From Gamarada debralockiae (lineage: Eukaryota; Ascomycota; Leotiomycetes; Helotiales; Hyphodiscaceae), in the NCBI GenBank assembly GCA_002803225.1, contig NXFV01000710.1:33828-97827 (forward strand): a stretch of 64,000 bases of DNA. Reading direction: 5' to 3'. Of this stretch, positions 11,288 through 22,367 are shown piece by piece (positions within the stretch are counted from its first letter, which is position 1; each line of letters starts with the position of its first letter). The position numbers and the translations under genes were made by a program. The notes below the pieces were generated by a model. That model ran no database searches. It was not told where the DNA came from and saw nothing but the letters and a program-made list of their open reading frames with translations.

Positions 11288-12608
11288 TATGACTGATTAC
11301 CTTGGAGTGTTTGCCCTTTGTGTTTTCAATGGTTTGAGTGTGCTTGAACGATTCAAATCAGAATTATCACCGGGTGGTTGTTGTTGCAGTCATTCTATGT
11401 TTGTCGATGTGTTTCTGCGAATGAACGATTGCTTTCTAAACAAGAAGTTACAGCCGCGCCCGCCTTCTGTTTATCGCTGTTATCGCGGAGAAAAGAAGGA
11501 ACGACCCGAGCACGCTAAGAAAGAGATGTGACTACGGCAGTTTATTTGAATGAATTCTGCCTCCTAAATCCTGGATCTCAACTGCTTTCTCTTTTTGAGT
11601 GGTTATTAAAACAACCATCTCTCCTTGTGCTAGGTTATTCGCAACCTGCTTCTAATCTCCGTATATGTGGATCTCTCGGGGCAATCACATCGCCCTCTTG
11701 ATGAGTGATGTGATCCCGAATTTGCATCGATTGAGTCCCCTTCTCTAGAGCAATCAACAACACAAAATCCACCCTTTCTATTTAAGAGAATGAGCCATAA
11801 ATCATTGTAGCCATTTAAGTAATTGAATATCAATCGTTCAGCCTATTTGAGCAGTCAAATCTTAAAATATCATTTCTGCTTGAGCGATTGGACCGGAATC
11901 CTGCACTCTGCCAAAGGTCACTTGCCATTTCATATATCACAGCGACTAGCCGTGAACTGCTCTCCGTGTTTGAGCCATTAGAATTCGAATTACCTTCTGT
12001 TCCAGAGTAAGGGAAGCCGCATATAATCTCACTGTTCGAGACCTGGACCCAAACATCCGAATAACCTTAGATATCGAGTTCTTAGATTTTCAGCACTCTT
12101 AGATATTTCAGTTGCTGTATATACGTTAATATCATAAATATTTCTCTCCGCTTGAGTGATTGATATTCAAGAGCATTCTGACTGAAAGCCCACCAACCGC
12201 CGACCGTAGAAGCTAAGCAATTTTAGCCTCTTCGCTAATCTCATGATAGATTTCTCTAGGCGGCAAGTTTGTTGACCCTTCCCTCTTGATTGATCTTCAA
12301 AGAGTCCTTGAACTGTAGAAATACCATTCAAGGCAACTCTTTGCATCTTGTTCCGCGAGGCTTTGCGATCACGATCCTAACGAACCCCTAACGACTTTTA
12401 CGACCGTTTTACGAATCTTCTTATCTTGAATGACACTTAAATTTTCTGTTCCTGAACACAAGACTCGAACGAGTTCTCCCCTCTTTTTGTGGTAGCCTAG
12501 ACGTCACTCTTTGAGCTCCAACTCAATCTTTCACTTCGATACAGCGACTCGAAATTTGGGAATCTACCGCCTCATATCCTCTAGGATTCGCCTTTGGACA
12601 CCGCAATC
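11288..12608. promoter_or_regulatory. Divergent promoter region between doa1 and STRAP genes, with palindrome copies
   Basis: A 1.3-kb gap separates the two divergent starts. No gene was recognised. Palindrome-family copies or half-copies occur near 11340, 11831-11856, 11880 and 12150-12170. Pyrimidine-rich stretches before 12600 fit a fungal promoter and 5' leader for the STRAP gene. Confidence 0.5.
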
Positions 12609-14040
12609 ATGGTTGTTTCCGAGGTTTCAAAGCACTACGTCCCTTTAACGTGTCACGGCCATTCACGACCTGTTACGCATCTCAACTTTTCCGATGTTAC
12701 TGCTGATGGCCAATACTACTTGATCTCTGCTTGCAAAGGTACGGCGACAGCCTGGTGATGCCTGATGCCTTGCTAATCCAACCGCAGATAACAATCCCAT
12801 GCTCAGGGATGGAATTACCGGCGACTGGTATGGAATCGAGGGAGGGCGCAGCTATAACAGAGGCTGATAGTTGATAGGATCGGAACTTTCATTAAGCACA
12901 AAGGCGCAGTCTACCAAGCTCGACTCTCTGCTGATGCTGATACGGCAGCTACTGCATCCGCAGATTTCACTGCGTAAGTCATTCAAGTCCTCAGAAACTG
13001 GCATATGAATCGCTCAATTTGTTTGAATGATTGAAGAGGCATGATGGTTTCAAGAGATGGGATCTTTTGTCAGTATCCTGGATTTTGATTGTTCGAACGG
13101 AATGAATGACCGGACTTCAATCGCTCAAATGTTTTGAACGATCGAATCAAATCGCTCAAGCTGATTGAATGAACAATATGCTAATGCACGGATTACAGGA
13201 TAATCTGGGATACCCATACCGGCGCCGAAATATGGACCCTCCAACACAATCACATTGTCCGAGCTGTCGCATTCCCACCGGGCAACAGTACTCTCATTGC
13301 AACCGGCGGCATGGAGAAGAAGTTGCGGATATTTGACCTATCTCGAATCTCACCTATATCTGCACCATCTACCAATGGTTCAACTATGGGGAGCGATTCG
13401 GATACGAGCACTATTTCGGCTGACAAGGGCTTCGAAATCGGTCCGGGTGTGCATAAGGGTACCATCAAATCGATCGTCTGGACTCTGGATCCTAACATAC
13501 TAGTAACCGCAGCGGACGATAAAATGATACGGTGGTGGGATTTGACTACACGTTCAGTCGTGCAGGAGCAGGCAGTGGAAGGTGAAATCGGATCCTGCGA
13601 GTTCACCAATGTGAAGGCCGAAGAAGACGATATTGGAGGTGGATTTCCAGTCCTGACTATTGCAGCGGGAAAGACGATCTACTTCTACGGTGGTGGAAAT
13701 GCTCGCAATCTTCTCAAAACGGTGGTTATGCCTTACGATGTTGCTAGTGTTGCTTTGCACCCTGGACAGCGGAAGTACATTACTGGCGGGATGAAGGATA
13801 CCTGGGCGAAGGTCTATGATTACGATTCGGGCAAGGAGATTGGTTTGTTCCCTGACTCCCAATGAATCGCGAACCATACTAACGTATGCAGATGTGCACA
13901 AAGGTCACCATGGCCCGATCTGGAGCATCAGCTTCTCACCTGATGGCAAGCTCTATGCTACTGGAAGCGAGGACGGAACCATCAAGATGTGGAAGAACTG
14001 CACTGGCCCATACGGTTTGTGGCGTGCGGATAGAGAGTAA
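12609..14040 (+). CDS. STRAP: STRAP-like WD40 protein (serine-threonine kinase receptor-associated protein homologue)
   Basis: Five exons, 12609-12738, 12788-12827, 12878-12973, 13199-13842 and 13892-14040, give 352 aa, the family's usual length. WD40 repeats run through the whole protein, e.g. [29 protein letters not shown] and [14 protein letters not shown]. The N-terminal [17 protein letters not shown] and the final GTIKMWKNC match STRAP/unrip homologues. In animals this protein joins the SMN and Unr complexes and TGF-beta receptor signalling. In fungi it is a conserved cytoplasmic WD40 scaffold, and its role here is inferred from family only. Intron 3 is long (225 nt) and contains three copies of the local palindromic repeat. 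Intact. Confidence 0.9.
13008..13174. repeat. Three short imperfect palindromes inside STRAP intron 3
   Basis: Copies at about 13008-13033, 13118-13144 and 13150-13174 share the AATCGCTCAA - spacer - TTGAAxGATT design with the copies in doa1 intron 3. A single further copy lies after the gene at 14169-14195. Confidence 0.75.
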
Positions 14041-14343
14041 CTTGGGCTCAATACCATTTGTTGGAGTTTAGGTGTCACTGAGGGTCAGCCTGGTTCATAT
14101 TAAAACGTGTATCGAAGCACTAGAGACCGAGATTTACATCGTAAAATGGAAGCCCATTTGAGAACTATCAATCGTTTGAGCAATTTCAGCAATTGATGAG
14201 GGTGCGTGTCTTTTCTTGATATCCTCGACTTTACTCGTGAGGCCAAGGCATGCGCTTAAGTACTGTACATTTACAATGCATTACAGTACGTGGTCTACAG
14301 CTCTAACTTACAAATATAAATTGCAGCGCAATCTCCCGCAATT

Positions 14344-15246
14344 CTAGGCCTCAGTTTCAGCAGTCCTAGCACCCTTCAACTCCTTCAACATCTCTCTACT
14401 CCTAAGAAAGTAACCCTCCAATCCATATCGCCCAATGTACTCCGCATCCTCGTCCAACTCCCTCAAACTCGTCCCAATCCAATCCTTACTCTTCTCCCTC
14501 CTAACCCTCAATTCCTCAGCTCTCTCTTCATTCCATTTCATCCGATGTCTCTCCAACTGTCCTCGCTGCTGCTTATTTGGCCGTCCAGTTTTATATGGCC
14601 CCACCACATCTTCCGCATCCTGCTCCTCCCATCTCTTCCTAACTTCATAATTCCCCTCATCCACGTCACCCAATCCAAATCCCTTCCGCTGCCCGATGAG
14701 CTCAACCATCACCTTATCCATCTCCTGATAATGCTCCTCGCTCTCACCAAACCCACACATCTTGATAGAAAGATAGAAATCACCCCTCGATCTTGCTCCC
14801 ATTTCCATCATCAAATTATATGCCAATCCGACGTCATCCTTTGCCAAGCTCTCTACATCCTTGATGAATTTCACCATAGCCTTAGCATAGGTATCTGAGT
14901 TGGTAGCTCTGGAGTTCGGGCCAGCAGAACGGACTTTCTTGTCCAGTGCAGTGGCTTTCTTGTCGATGTTTGCCATGGAAGTTGCGTAGGCTTTCGAAGC
15001 TTTCTTGGAGTCTGAAGTCGAGGCATTTTTGGAGCTTGATTTGGATTTTGAGGGTTTCTTGGGGTTAGGAGTGGATTTTTTTTTCTTGTTTGTGGGTGTT
15101 GCTTCGTGCTCGGACTCAACATCATCTTCTGTAGAGCGTTTGCGTTTGGTGGGCCGGGTGGCAGTAGCTTTCGGGACAGTAGTCGGCTTGCCTTTGGAAG
15201 TTTCGGGGACTTTGGCCAGCCTGCCTCGAAGGTTTCCGTTCGCCAT
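14344..15246 (-). CDS. Hypothetical lysine-rich protein
   Basis: An uninterrupted minus-strand ORF. The ATG at 15246 (MANGN) is preferred because the upstream Met at 15324 precedes a stretch without conservation signals; both are possible. The product is about 300 aa. The first 100 residues are Lys/Ser/Thr-rich with nuclear-localisation-like runs (PTKRKRS, NKKKK). The C-terminal two thirds are predicted mostly helical and charged. Family not recognised. It may be a nuclear protein. It ends 300 bp from the STRAP stop, so the two genes are convergent. Confidence 0.65.
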   Translation of the reverse strand: MANGNLRGRLAKVPETSKGKPTTVPKATATRPTKRKRSTEDDVESEHEATPTNKKKKSTPNPKKPSKSKSSSKNASTSDSKKASKAYATSMANIDKKATALDKKVRSAGPNSRATNSDTYAKAMVKFIKDVESLAKDDVGLAYNLMMEMGARSRGDFYLSIKMCGFGESEEHYQEMDKVMVELIGQRKGFGLGDVDEGNYEVRKRWEEQDAEDVVGPYKTGRPNKQQRGQLERHRMKWNEERAEELRVRREKSKDWIGTSLRELDEDAEYIGRYGLEGYFLRSREMLKELKGARTAETEA

Positions 15247-15526
15247 GGCTGTTCTGGGAGGCGTGGGTCTGTGAGTGTTCTCGGATTTTGAAATCGACTC
15301 TGGGTGCGTTTTTGAACAAATCATTGAGAAAGGAGTCGAGGGAGACGCGTTGACACGCGTGGTCAGGGATCTCGCGTTTAGCGTGAAATCTTTCGGCAGA
15401 GGCGTGTTTCACTTACTTTGCCAATTTGTGCCAACTGTCTCCAAACTTGCCTTAATATTGAGCATCCTGAGTCAATTTTGGATAGTTCGTTTGGTACAAT
15501 TGGCTTTTGGATAATTCCTAGTTGAA

Positions 15527-17025
15527 ATGGCCTCAACCGCATCGTGCACTGCACTGAACGTCTCTGATGAGAAGCGGTGTGAGGAGATAGCAACCTCTAT
15601 GAATGGTCTTTTCTGCTCTTTCCATTCAAACCAGTGTCAAGGTAGTTGGCCTCCCAGTCACTCATACGGTATCCAATTGACACTTTAAGGCCTCTACGGT
15701 GGGTACAAAAAGAAACGCACACCTTGACTGCCTCACAGAATCCCCTCCTAAACACCTTGCGGATACGCTAGAGCTCTCTCGCACAATGATTTTTCTGATG
15801 TCAACTCAGAAAGGGTCTGTCGTGAGATCCATGACCATCTATTACTCAACTTCCAATTACTGGAGCGAGTTATCAAGGCACCAAAACTCCACCATAGCAG
15901 GCTCTTTTCTATGAATTACGACTATGGTCCATGAAAAGTTCCTTGAAATCTTGCAGAGTCAAAGGGGAACTATCGTTCGAGCACTAGAACGGATTGAACG
16001 AACGAACTGCTGAAGTTCTGTATAAGCATCAGAAATGGTTCAAGTGGGTTCGTCAGTGCCAGGACGAAGAGGATGCCAATCGAGACAAGGAGCAGAAGAA
16101 GGTCAAGCAGGAAGCAGCTCTGTTCAAACGCAATTGGAAGGAGTTCCAACAGCGGATGAAACGACTGAGGTCTAAGGAAGACCGAAAGAAACAAGTTGAG
16201 TACCTGGAAAAGGCGTACAACGAGAGGCTCGCGCAGCAGGGTGATGACGACAGCGATGTGGATTGGGAGTATATTTCTCGTAGTCATTCAGTTCCTCGTT
16301 GGGCGGACTGTAAGAGTTTTATTCCCAGCTATGGAAATTCCTGGGAGTGCAGGCGGGTTTTAGAAATTATGGAATTCGGCTCGGCTCTCTTCCATTCCTT
16401 TGATGGGCAAACGCTAACTCGGAATATTTCACAATCCCATCGGGGACGTTTTCGAGGACAATCGCAGTATTTTCGTTGGTATGTCATTCGAGACTAACGA
16501 CGAGAGTCACTGACTCACCTGCATAGATCTTATCCAGTACTTCCTTTGGATGGTAGAACCTCGGACGTCGCAGAGGAGGAATTCAAAGAGGACGCTATAG
16601 ACGGGTCAGTGCTGCCCCCCAGAGTCAACCAGCGGCAGGAATTGGGTGCCGTGGCTGAAGATCAAAGTCCTACACTCCCAAGGACTCCAAGCCCTCGAAG
16701 AAGAGGAACAGCAAGAAATCGAAGAAGGCACAACCGGCATCGTCTACCGTTCCCCAAACTGCTTCTGTCAAAATTGGCAACGCCTCAACTGGAAGCAAGA
16801 GCCCAGCTGGAAAGAAGATGGCCGACTCACTGCCGGACAAATCTCTTATCGAGAGTCGAGACCCCAAAAGAAATGTATGAACGACTGAAGAATGGCTCGG
16901 ATTACAATGACACAGAAATCGTGGGACTCATGGTTGGTGGCACAATTGAGAACCCGGCCATCGATACGAAAACCCGATCCTTCCCTGAGGACGAGATAGA
17001 ACGTCTACTCACTGAGATTACGTAA
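15527..17025 (+). pseudogene. Decayed copy of a conserved fungal coiled-coil protein
   Basis: Protein similarity to one continuous conserved fungal hypothetical family can be followed only by switching frame. It starts MASTASCTALNVSDEKRCEE at 15527 and crosses a plausible intron after CQG. It then reads GYKKRNAHLDCLTESPP (about 15700), NDFSDVNSERVCREIHDHL (about 15785), HEKFLEILQSQRGTIVRALER (about 15932), RTAEVLYKHQKWFKWVRQCQDEE (16003 on), DNRSIFVDLIQYFLWMVE across an intron ending at about 16526, SKKRNSKKSKKAQP (about 16686) and KEMYERLKNGSDYND to EIERLLTEI (16872-17025). At least five single-base frame changes and an internal TGA separate these blocks. The middle is a charged coiled coil. 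Function of the family is unknown. The relic cannot make the full protein. Confidence 0.75.
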
Positions 17026-18095
17026 TTATCACAAGTCCTTCATTTCCACTCATTGTCAGATTCCATGAGTCCAAGCGAAATCCTTCTTCCGAAACGGATG
17101 TCGTTGTAGTTCAAGGCCCTGAGTTCTACCTAGTTGAATAGTTTCGTCAAATTGAGCCAATGCTCACTGCGAAAATTTTGCAGTCAACGAGATCAAGCCC
17201 TTACTACTACTTTTGTCCTATACCGTGACTATATCCGTTGACCTTCGCTATGCACTAAGTACTTGAGATACTTTGGGGTTGCGTTGGTGTTCTCGACCTT
17301 TGGGGTCCGGCAATGGTAGGATATAGTATTCAGCAGGGAGTTATATATGATTTAATATGACCAAGAGGCTCATTCGCTGATAATGAATGCCATTCACTCA
17401 CTCTCGTGGTAAAGGCCTCGATGGGGAGAACATCTTGCATAAAGCCTCAGGGTCAAAGGTGCACAACTGATACGAAAACACAATCTGCCACCCAAAATCA
17501 GATGTGCGAAGATGGAATTACATTTCTCCGGACCTCTTCTGGGACGAAGAATTAAAAAGTAGCTTTGGAGGTGCAGAATCAGGACTCAGGGAAAAGGTGG
17601 GTCAACAATAAAATCAGTGAGGGTTCAGGTGTGAAGCCGATTTCGATTTCTACTGTACTGAACCCTTGATCCTATACATTCTGTGCGGCTGACTCTAGCT
17701 TTGGCGATGTCGTTAGTCTGCTTGTGTAACGTTGATATCAGCTTGCCAGCTCTAGCGACCTTCGCAGTGATTGCGTTTATGTCTTAGTTTTGGGCTTGGA
17801 ATCTAATAGATATATATATTTTTGGTAGACATATTATGATTCTCCAGATGAATAGGTTTTCCAATAGAGAGATTTCTAGCCAAGTAGTTGAAGATTAGAA
17901 TTGTCTCCTGATGGGGGTCGCAAATAAAAACAACCGGTGGGCAGCACCGATGAATTTGGATGGGGGAACAAGCTCTATTTCGTGTGAAATGTCCTGCATC
18001 GGTCCCGTAATGTGGGGTACTGCGCATACGTAGCAGTAAGTGTAGCTAAATGGGTAAAAGGGACCGAAAATCAATACTCCACGCGTCTCGTTTCA
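17026..18095. other. Intergenic region, nothing recognised
   Basis: No ORF with a recognisable domain and no structured RNA noticed. It may contain the remaining 3' part of the pseudogene, too decayed to follow. Confidence 0.4.
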
Positions 18096-18210
18096 TACTA
18101 TCCCACCCTAAATGTTTGTAATTGTGGGCCCCTTTGGCATAAATGTTTTGCCATATAGCATTAACCCTGCCAAAGGATCCACAGTTACAAACGTTTAGGG
18201 TGGTATAGTA
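18096..18210. mobile_element. Small hairpin MITE-like element
   Basis: Inverted arms 18096-18127 and 18179-18210 match over 32 bp with three mismatches; shorter complementary segments (TTTGGCA/TGCCAAA) extend the stem inward. Two of the three mismatches are C/T transitions. No coding capacity. It resembles a palindromic miniature inverted-repeat element; the terminal TA could be a target duplication, but this is not certain. Confidence 0.65.
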
Positions 18211-18597
18211 CATCACCGCTGCAGATAACATGCATAGTGATCTGGGGTGTAAGGTCGAGGAGAAGAAGTCGTCGCTCTCTCTCAAGGCCGACGAGCTCCG
18301 AATTGCACTTCGGCACTTAAGAATCGTCCGAAGCGGACTCTAACAAAGAAATGGGAACTCGTTTGTGATGCCCTGTCAAGCTTGGCCGTTTAAAAAATGA
18401 TTTGATGGCCCTCGTCAAGGCTATTCTAGGATGAACGACCATTCATGTCGATTCAGGGGAGCGCCTACAAATGAGCCAAGTATTTAAACTTACACAAACC
18501 CCCCCTGAGCAACTTAACCTTATCTCTTTGACCTTGAACTTTCATCTTTTTGGTTTATCTCCGACTGTATATCAGTCCAGTGACGCTGAATGTCGAT
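18211..18597. promoter_or_regulatory. Upstream region of the second P450
   Basis: Contains no gene. It holds the presumed promoter and 5' leader, with pyrimidine-rich stretches shortly before the ATG at 18598. Confidence 0.4.
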
Positions 18598-20273
18598 ATG
18601 GCGCTTCACACTTCGTTCATAGAGCCTCAGGTTCATCTTCCTGGCCTGTTATTTGTTTGTGCCATTTTAGTATGGCTTATTCCGGTTATTCTATCTTTCT
18701 TTCTTTATAATTGATTGAATTTCTAATGCTATTAGCAGAAGGTTTACGTTGCCTACACGTCTCCTCTCCGCAAGATCCCAGGCCCATACTACACCCGCTA
18801 CACAAACCTTTCTCTCAAATTCGCTGTGGTCACAGGCCAACGCATCTATCATATCCATGCCCTACACAAGGCATACGGCTCTGTAGTGCGCATCTCGCCA
18901 ACAGAAATCAGTATATCTGACCCCGATGCTTTCCGCACAATCCACCGCGCTGGCTCTGGCTTCCTTAAAAGCGACTTTTATGCACGCTTTGTGAATCAGC
19001 CCGTGCCCGGCATCTTTGACATGTCGGACCCTAAGCAGCATGCTACCCGGCGGAGACTTTTCGCACGCGCACTTTCAAAAAGTGAAATAAGAACGAGATG
19101 GGAGGACATGGTATGGAGCAAGGCCAAACTAGCAATGCAGAAACTCAAAGACGAGATGGCTGAAGGTCAAGCTGATGTGTTGAAGTGGCTGTTCTTTCTG
19201 GCAACGGATGTGAACGCGAATCTAATGTTTGGAGAGTCGTTTCGGACGCTGGAGAATGGCAGAGTAGGGTTTCCCTATCGGCTCCTTTTCCTGGGCTGGC
19301 CAGAAGCTAAGAGTCTCTAGAAAAACCAGTACATTGACACCCTCCAGTCTGTGGCAAAAGGAGGCGGCATTAACGTCGAATTACCCCTGGTGGGCCTCAT
19401 CGGCAGCCTGCTACCCTACACCCTATTCCGCGCCAAGGATTACATTCTTGATTATGGACGACATGCTGTGGCAAAAAGCAGGGCCCCTGGAAGTAACAGT
19501 GCCAGTATCTTTACTCAACTAGAATCTAACAATGAACCTGGCTCAAAGGACGCTTCATCGTATTTGCTCACAGAACTAGATCTCGCCACCGAAGCCAGTA
19601 ACCTAATTATCGCTGGCACAGACACGACCGCCTTCACGATGACATACTTGATCTGGGCTGTGCTACTTCATCCTCGCATCCAATTTGCGCTTGAAGCAGA
19701 AGTTGGTGCGTTAAATGATGGGTATCGTGAGGCAGACTTAGAAGAGCTCCCGCTGCTCAATGCAGTAATCAAAGAAACATTGCGGCTATACGGAGCAGTT
19801 CCAGGAAGCTTACCGCGCGTTGTGCCCGCTGGCGGCCTAAATGTTGGCGCTTACTCCATCCCAGAAGGTGCCATCGTCAGTACACAGAGTTGGACTTTAC
19901 ACCGAGATGAAAAGTTGTGGCCAGATGCAGAAACGTAAGCTACCCTTGCCCAAGCCATCTCTGCGTCCCACTCAGTTTTATCATTGCACTGCTTTGCTAA
20001 TCCCTTCAACCCAATAGTTTTGACCCTGAACGCTGGCTCGCTAATCCCGCACCTGATGCTGGAAAAGCTATTTGGGCACCCTTCGGAGCCGGCTCTCGCA
20101 TCTGTATTGGCCTTCATCTGGCGATGATGGAAATCCGTATAGCCACCACACTGTTCTTCCGCCAGTTTAGAGGTGCGAAACTAGCGCCTACCATGGCGGT
20201 TCAGGGCTTGGAGTTTGAGAATTTCTTTCTTATCAAGCCAAAGGGGGGAGCTTGCTTTATCGTGGCGAATTAA
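18598..20273 (+). CDS. Cytochrome P450 monooxygenase
   Basis: Exons 18598-18669, 18739-19263, 19321-19934 and 20018-20273 give 488 aa. The first junction is the least certain: the acceptor before 18736 would add one residue. Seen: an N-terminal hydrophobic anchor (LPGLLFVCAIL), the hinge PLRKIPGPYY, an I-helix IAGTDTTAFT with the usual Asp-Thr pair, ETLR (ExxR), FDPERW, and the heme-binding FGAGSRICIG containing the Cys ligand. The text LPRVVPAGGLNVGAYSIPEG is typical of fungal P450s with aromatic or polyketide substrates. Substrate unknown. Neighbours are non-coding and mobile DNA, so it is not obviously part of a cluster. Intact. Confidence 0.88.
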
Positions 20274-20828
20274 TGAAGGGCAGAGAGAGGAGCTAGTATG
20301 TGGGCGTCTCCTATATATCATGGCAAGGGTTAAATGCATACCTTTCACTCGTCTTTTTAATATTACATATTTCCTTGTTTAACTCCCATCTTCAAGACAT
20401 GTTAGCAAGTATTGCTGTAGAAACGCATTAGGAACACTTTAGCGTCTGTGCACTATAGTAATAAATATGTTATTAAAAAGCCTGAATATATTTATATGAA
20501 TTAAGAAACTAGTAATATAAAGATTAACTGAAGTACAAACAACTCTCTCGGCCTGTCCATGCGACTGTTCAGATCCGGAGTTCTCTCATTCGAGTACGCG
20601 TAGCACGCAAGATTGATAATATGCCCGTCTTCCTAATAACGAAAAAGAAAGTCTCCAAAGGTTCTATTGCCCAATAAAGAGCTGCATCAAGCATCTTAGA
20701 AAGTTGCTTCTCATAGTGCTTGAGCGGGTCTTTTCATGCTTCTTCCCGTCGGCTCTTTCGCCAAGTTCACGTTAGTCAATCTTCCTTTTGGTCTCCTTCA
20801 GCAACGTGAATTATTATAATTTTATTTA
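20274..20828. other. AT-rich intergenic region
   Basis: Non-coding, with many TATA/ATTA words after the P450 stop. Nothing else recognised up to the transposon-like repeat. Confidence 0.4.
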
Positions 20829-21473
20829 CGGTTTTTTACTACACCCAGCTACTTTTAATTCAAAATTACCAAATCCAGCCACTTTTACTTATAACTCCAA
20901 ATTAGATGAAATAATAGAATTAGAATAACTAGTACAAGAACTTTCTAGATCTTTAAAAATAATTAGGATCTCCTACTTATTTGTATTGGACTTAGTTGTC
21001 GATAGATTCCTACTTTAAATATAGAGTTTCAGGAGGGGCTGGTGCCCGGCCTTAGTAGCAATGCACGACCCTCCCAGCAGCTAACACCTAGATAACTAGA
21101 CTAAATGTATATATATATAGGGAGAGGTGCTAAAAGACTCGAAAAACCTCTTATATTCGCTGGATTTGAGCGATTGAAGAGAAAGCATAAATCCAGGAGA
21201 AAAATTCTTTATTCGGTGGGCCATTTGGCCTACTTTTCCCCTACGCGAATGCCTCTACCTTCATAAAACCTATCTATATATACTAGTTGAACTAACAATA
21301 TACTTGGACAAAGAGACTTCTCTAGACATATAAAGATCATAAGAAGACAAGTATTAATATTATAGATTATTGTAGAGGTTATAAGTAAAAGTGGCTGGAT
21401 TTGGTAATTTTGATTAAAAGTGGCTGGATTTTGTAATTTTGAATTAAAAGTAGCTGGGTTTAGGAAAAAACCG
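20829..21473. mobile_element. Non-autonomous Tc1/mariner-like element with long terminal inverted repeats and TA flanks
   Basis: The left end (CGGTTTTTTAC...CCCAGCTACTTTTAATTCAAAATTACCAAATCCAGCC...) is the reverse complement of the right end, which finishes ...GTAGCTGGGTTTAGGAAAAAACCG. The inverted repeat runs about 60 bp on the left. On the right an extra tandem copy of the AAAAGTGGCTGGATTT unit lengthens it to about 95 bp. The 645-bp element is flanked by TA on both sides, the Tc1/mariner target. The interior has no transposase ORF. Confidence 0.8.
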
Positions 21474-22367
21474 TATTAAGAATCTATCTACAAAGCTGGC
21501 CTTATACCCTTAGCGGATGTCATCACGTGATCGGGTCGTGTTGCCACCCTCCAATATTATCTTAATTGGACCTACAGTCCTTGAAAGCAGAAGAGCTGCT
21601 ACGGGAACGAATATCTCCGCCTTTGGCTGATGAAATCCATCTATGCAGTTCACTCTTATTCCGGTTCGACGAGTCCCGCGCCCGTGGGGGCTAAGGCGCC
21701 CTCTCTTCCTCCTGAGGATGAAGTTCTCATCAAAAAGAATTGGCATTATAATCCACGTCCCGCGGAAGTTGAAGACTTCTGCGTGAACGAGGTATCTGTT
21801 ATGCAGCTTCTCGAACCAGGCCATGCTTTCTTGGAGAATGCATAGTTAGAACTCGATATTTTCAATCAAGTCTTTTTGTCAATATTTCACCACCAGATAC
21901 AACGATTCTACGAGAAGCAAACGAGCTTCTTAATTCAACAGTTGATGATCGTACGACAATTACCACACCAGTCCATAGTATATTCGAAAATTAATTACCG
22001 GGACAGAGCAACCTCTAGCACGAAATATTGTCCACCAACACGATGGAAACAATCTACAATCGATTATAAAGAAGTGTACGACCCGTATGAATGGAAATAG
22101 GGTAGATTTGAAAGGTCACTTCCATGTTTCTACGCAAGAATTACGTGATGCAGTGGTAGAGGCTGAAAAAGCCACGAAAAGGCAGGCTGGGAAAAGGGTA
22201 AAAACAAAGGGCAAGGCTGATTCGAACGAGGCTGAGAGTGAAGGGGATATTGAAGAAGATCCAGAGGATCAATTGTATAGGTATAAAATATGATTTACGG
22301 GTTTTGCCTTTAGCGCCATCTTAATATAGGCTTCTTTCAAGATATGGAGGTCAGGTAATCTTACTTT
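21474..22367. other. Unassigned region with short ORFs
   Basis: Short plus-strand ORFs at 21630-21845, 21876-22100 and 22087-22293. The last encodes a charged tail (FHVSTQELRDAVVEAEKATKRQ...) that could be the C-terminal remnant of a pogo/CENP-B-type transposase, but no catalytic DDE block was seen. Not called as a gene. Confidence 0.35.

Noticed and set aside
14435..15291. Several plus-strand ORFs opposite the lysine-rich gene
   Set aside because: They are antisense shadows of a biased coding sequence and carry no recognisable domain.
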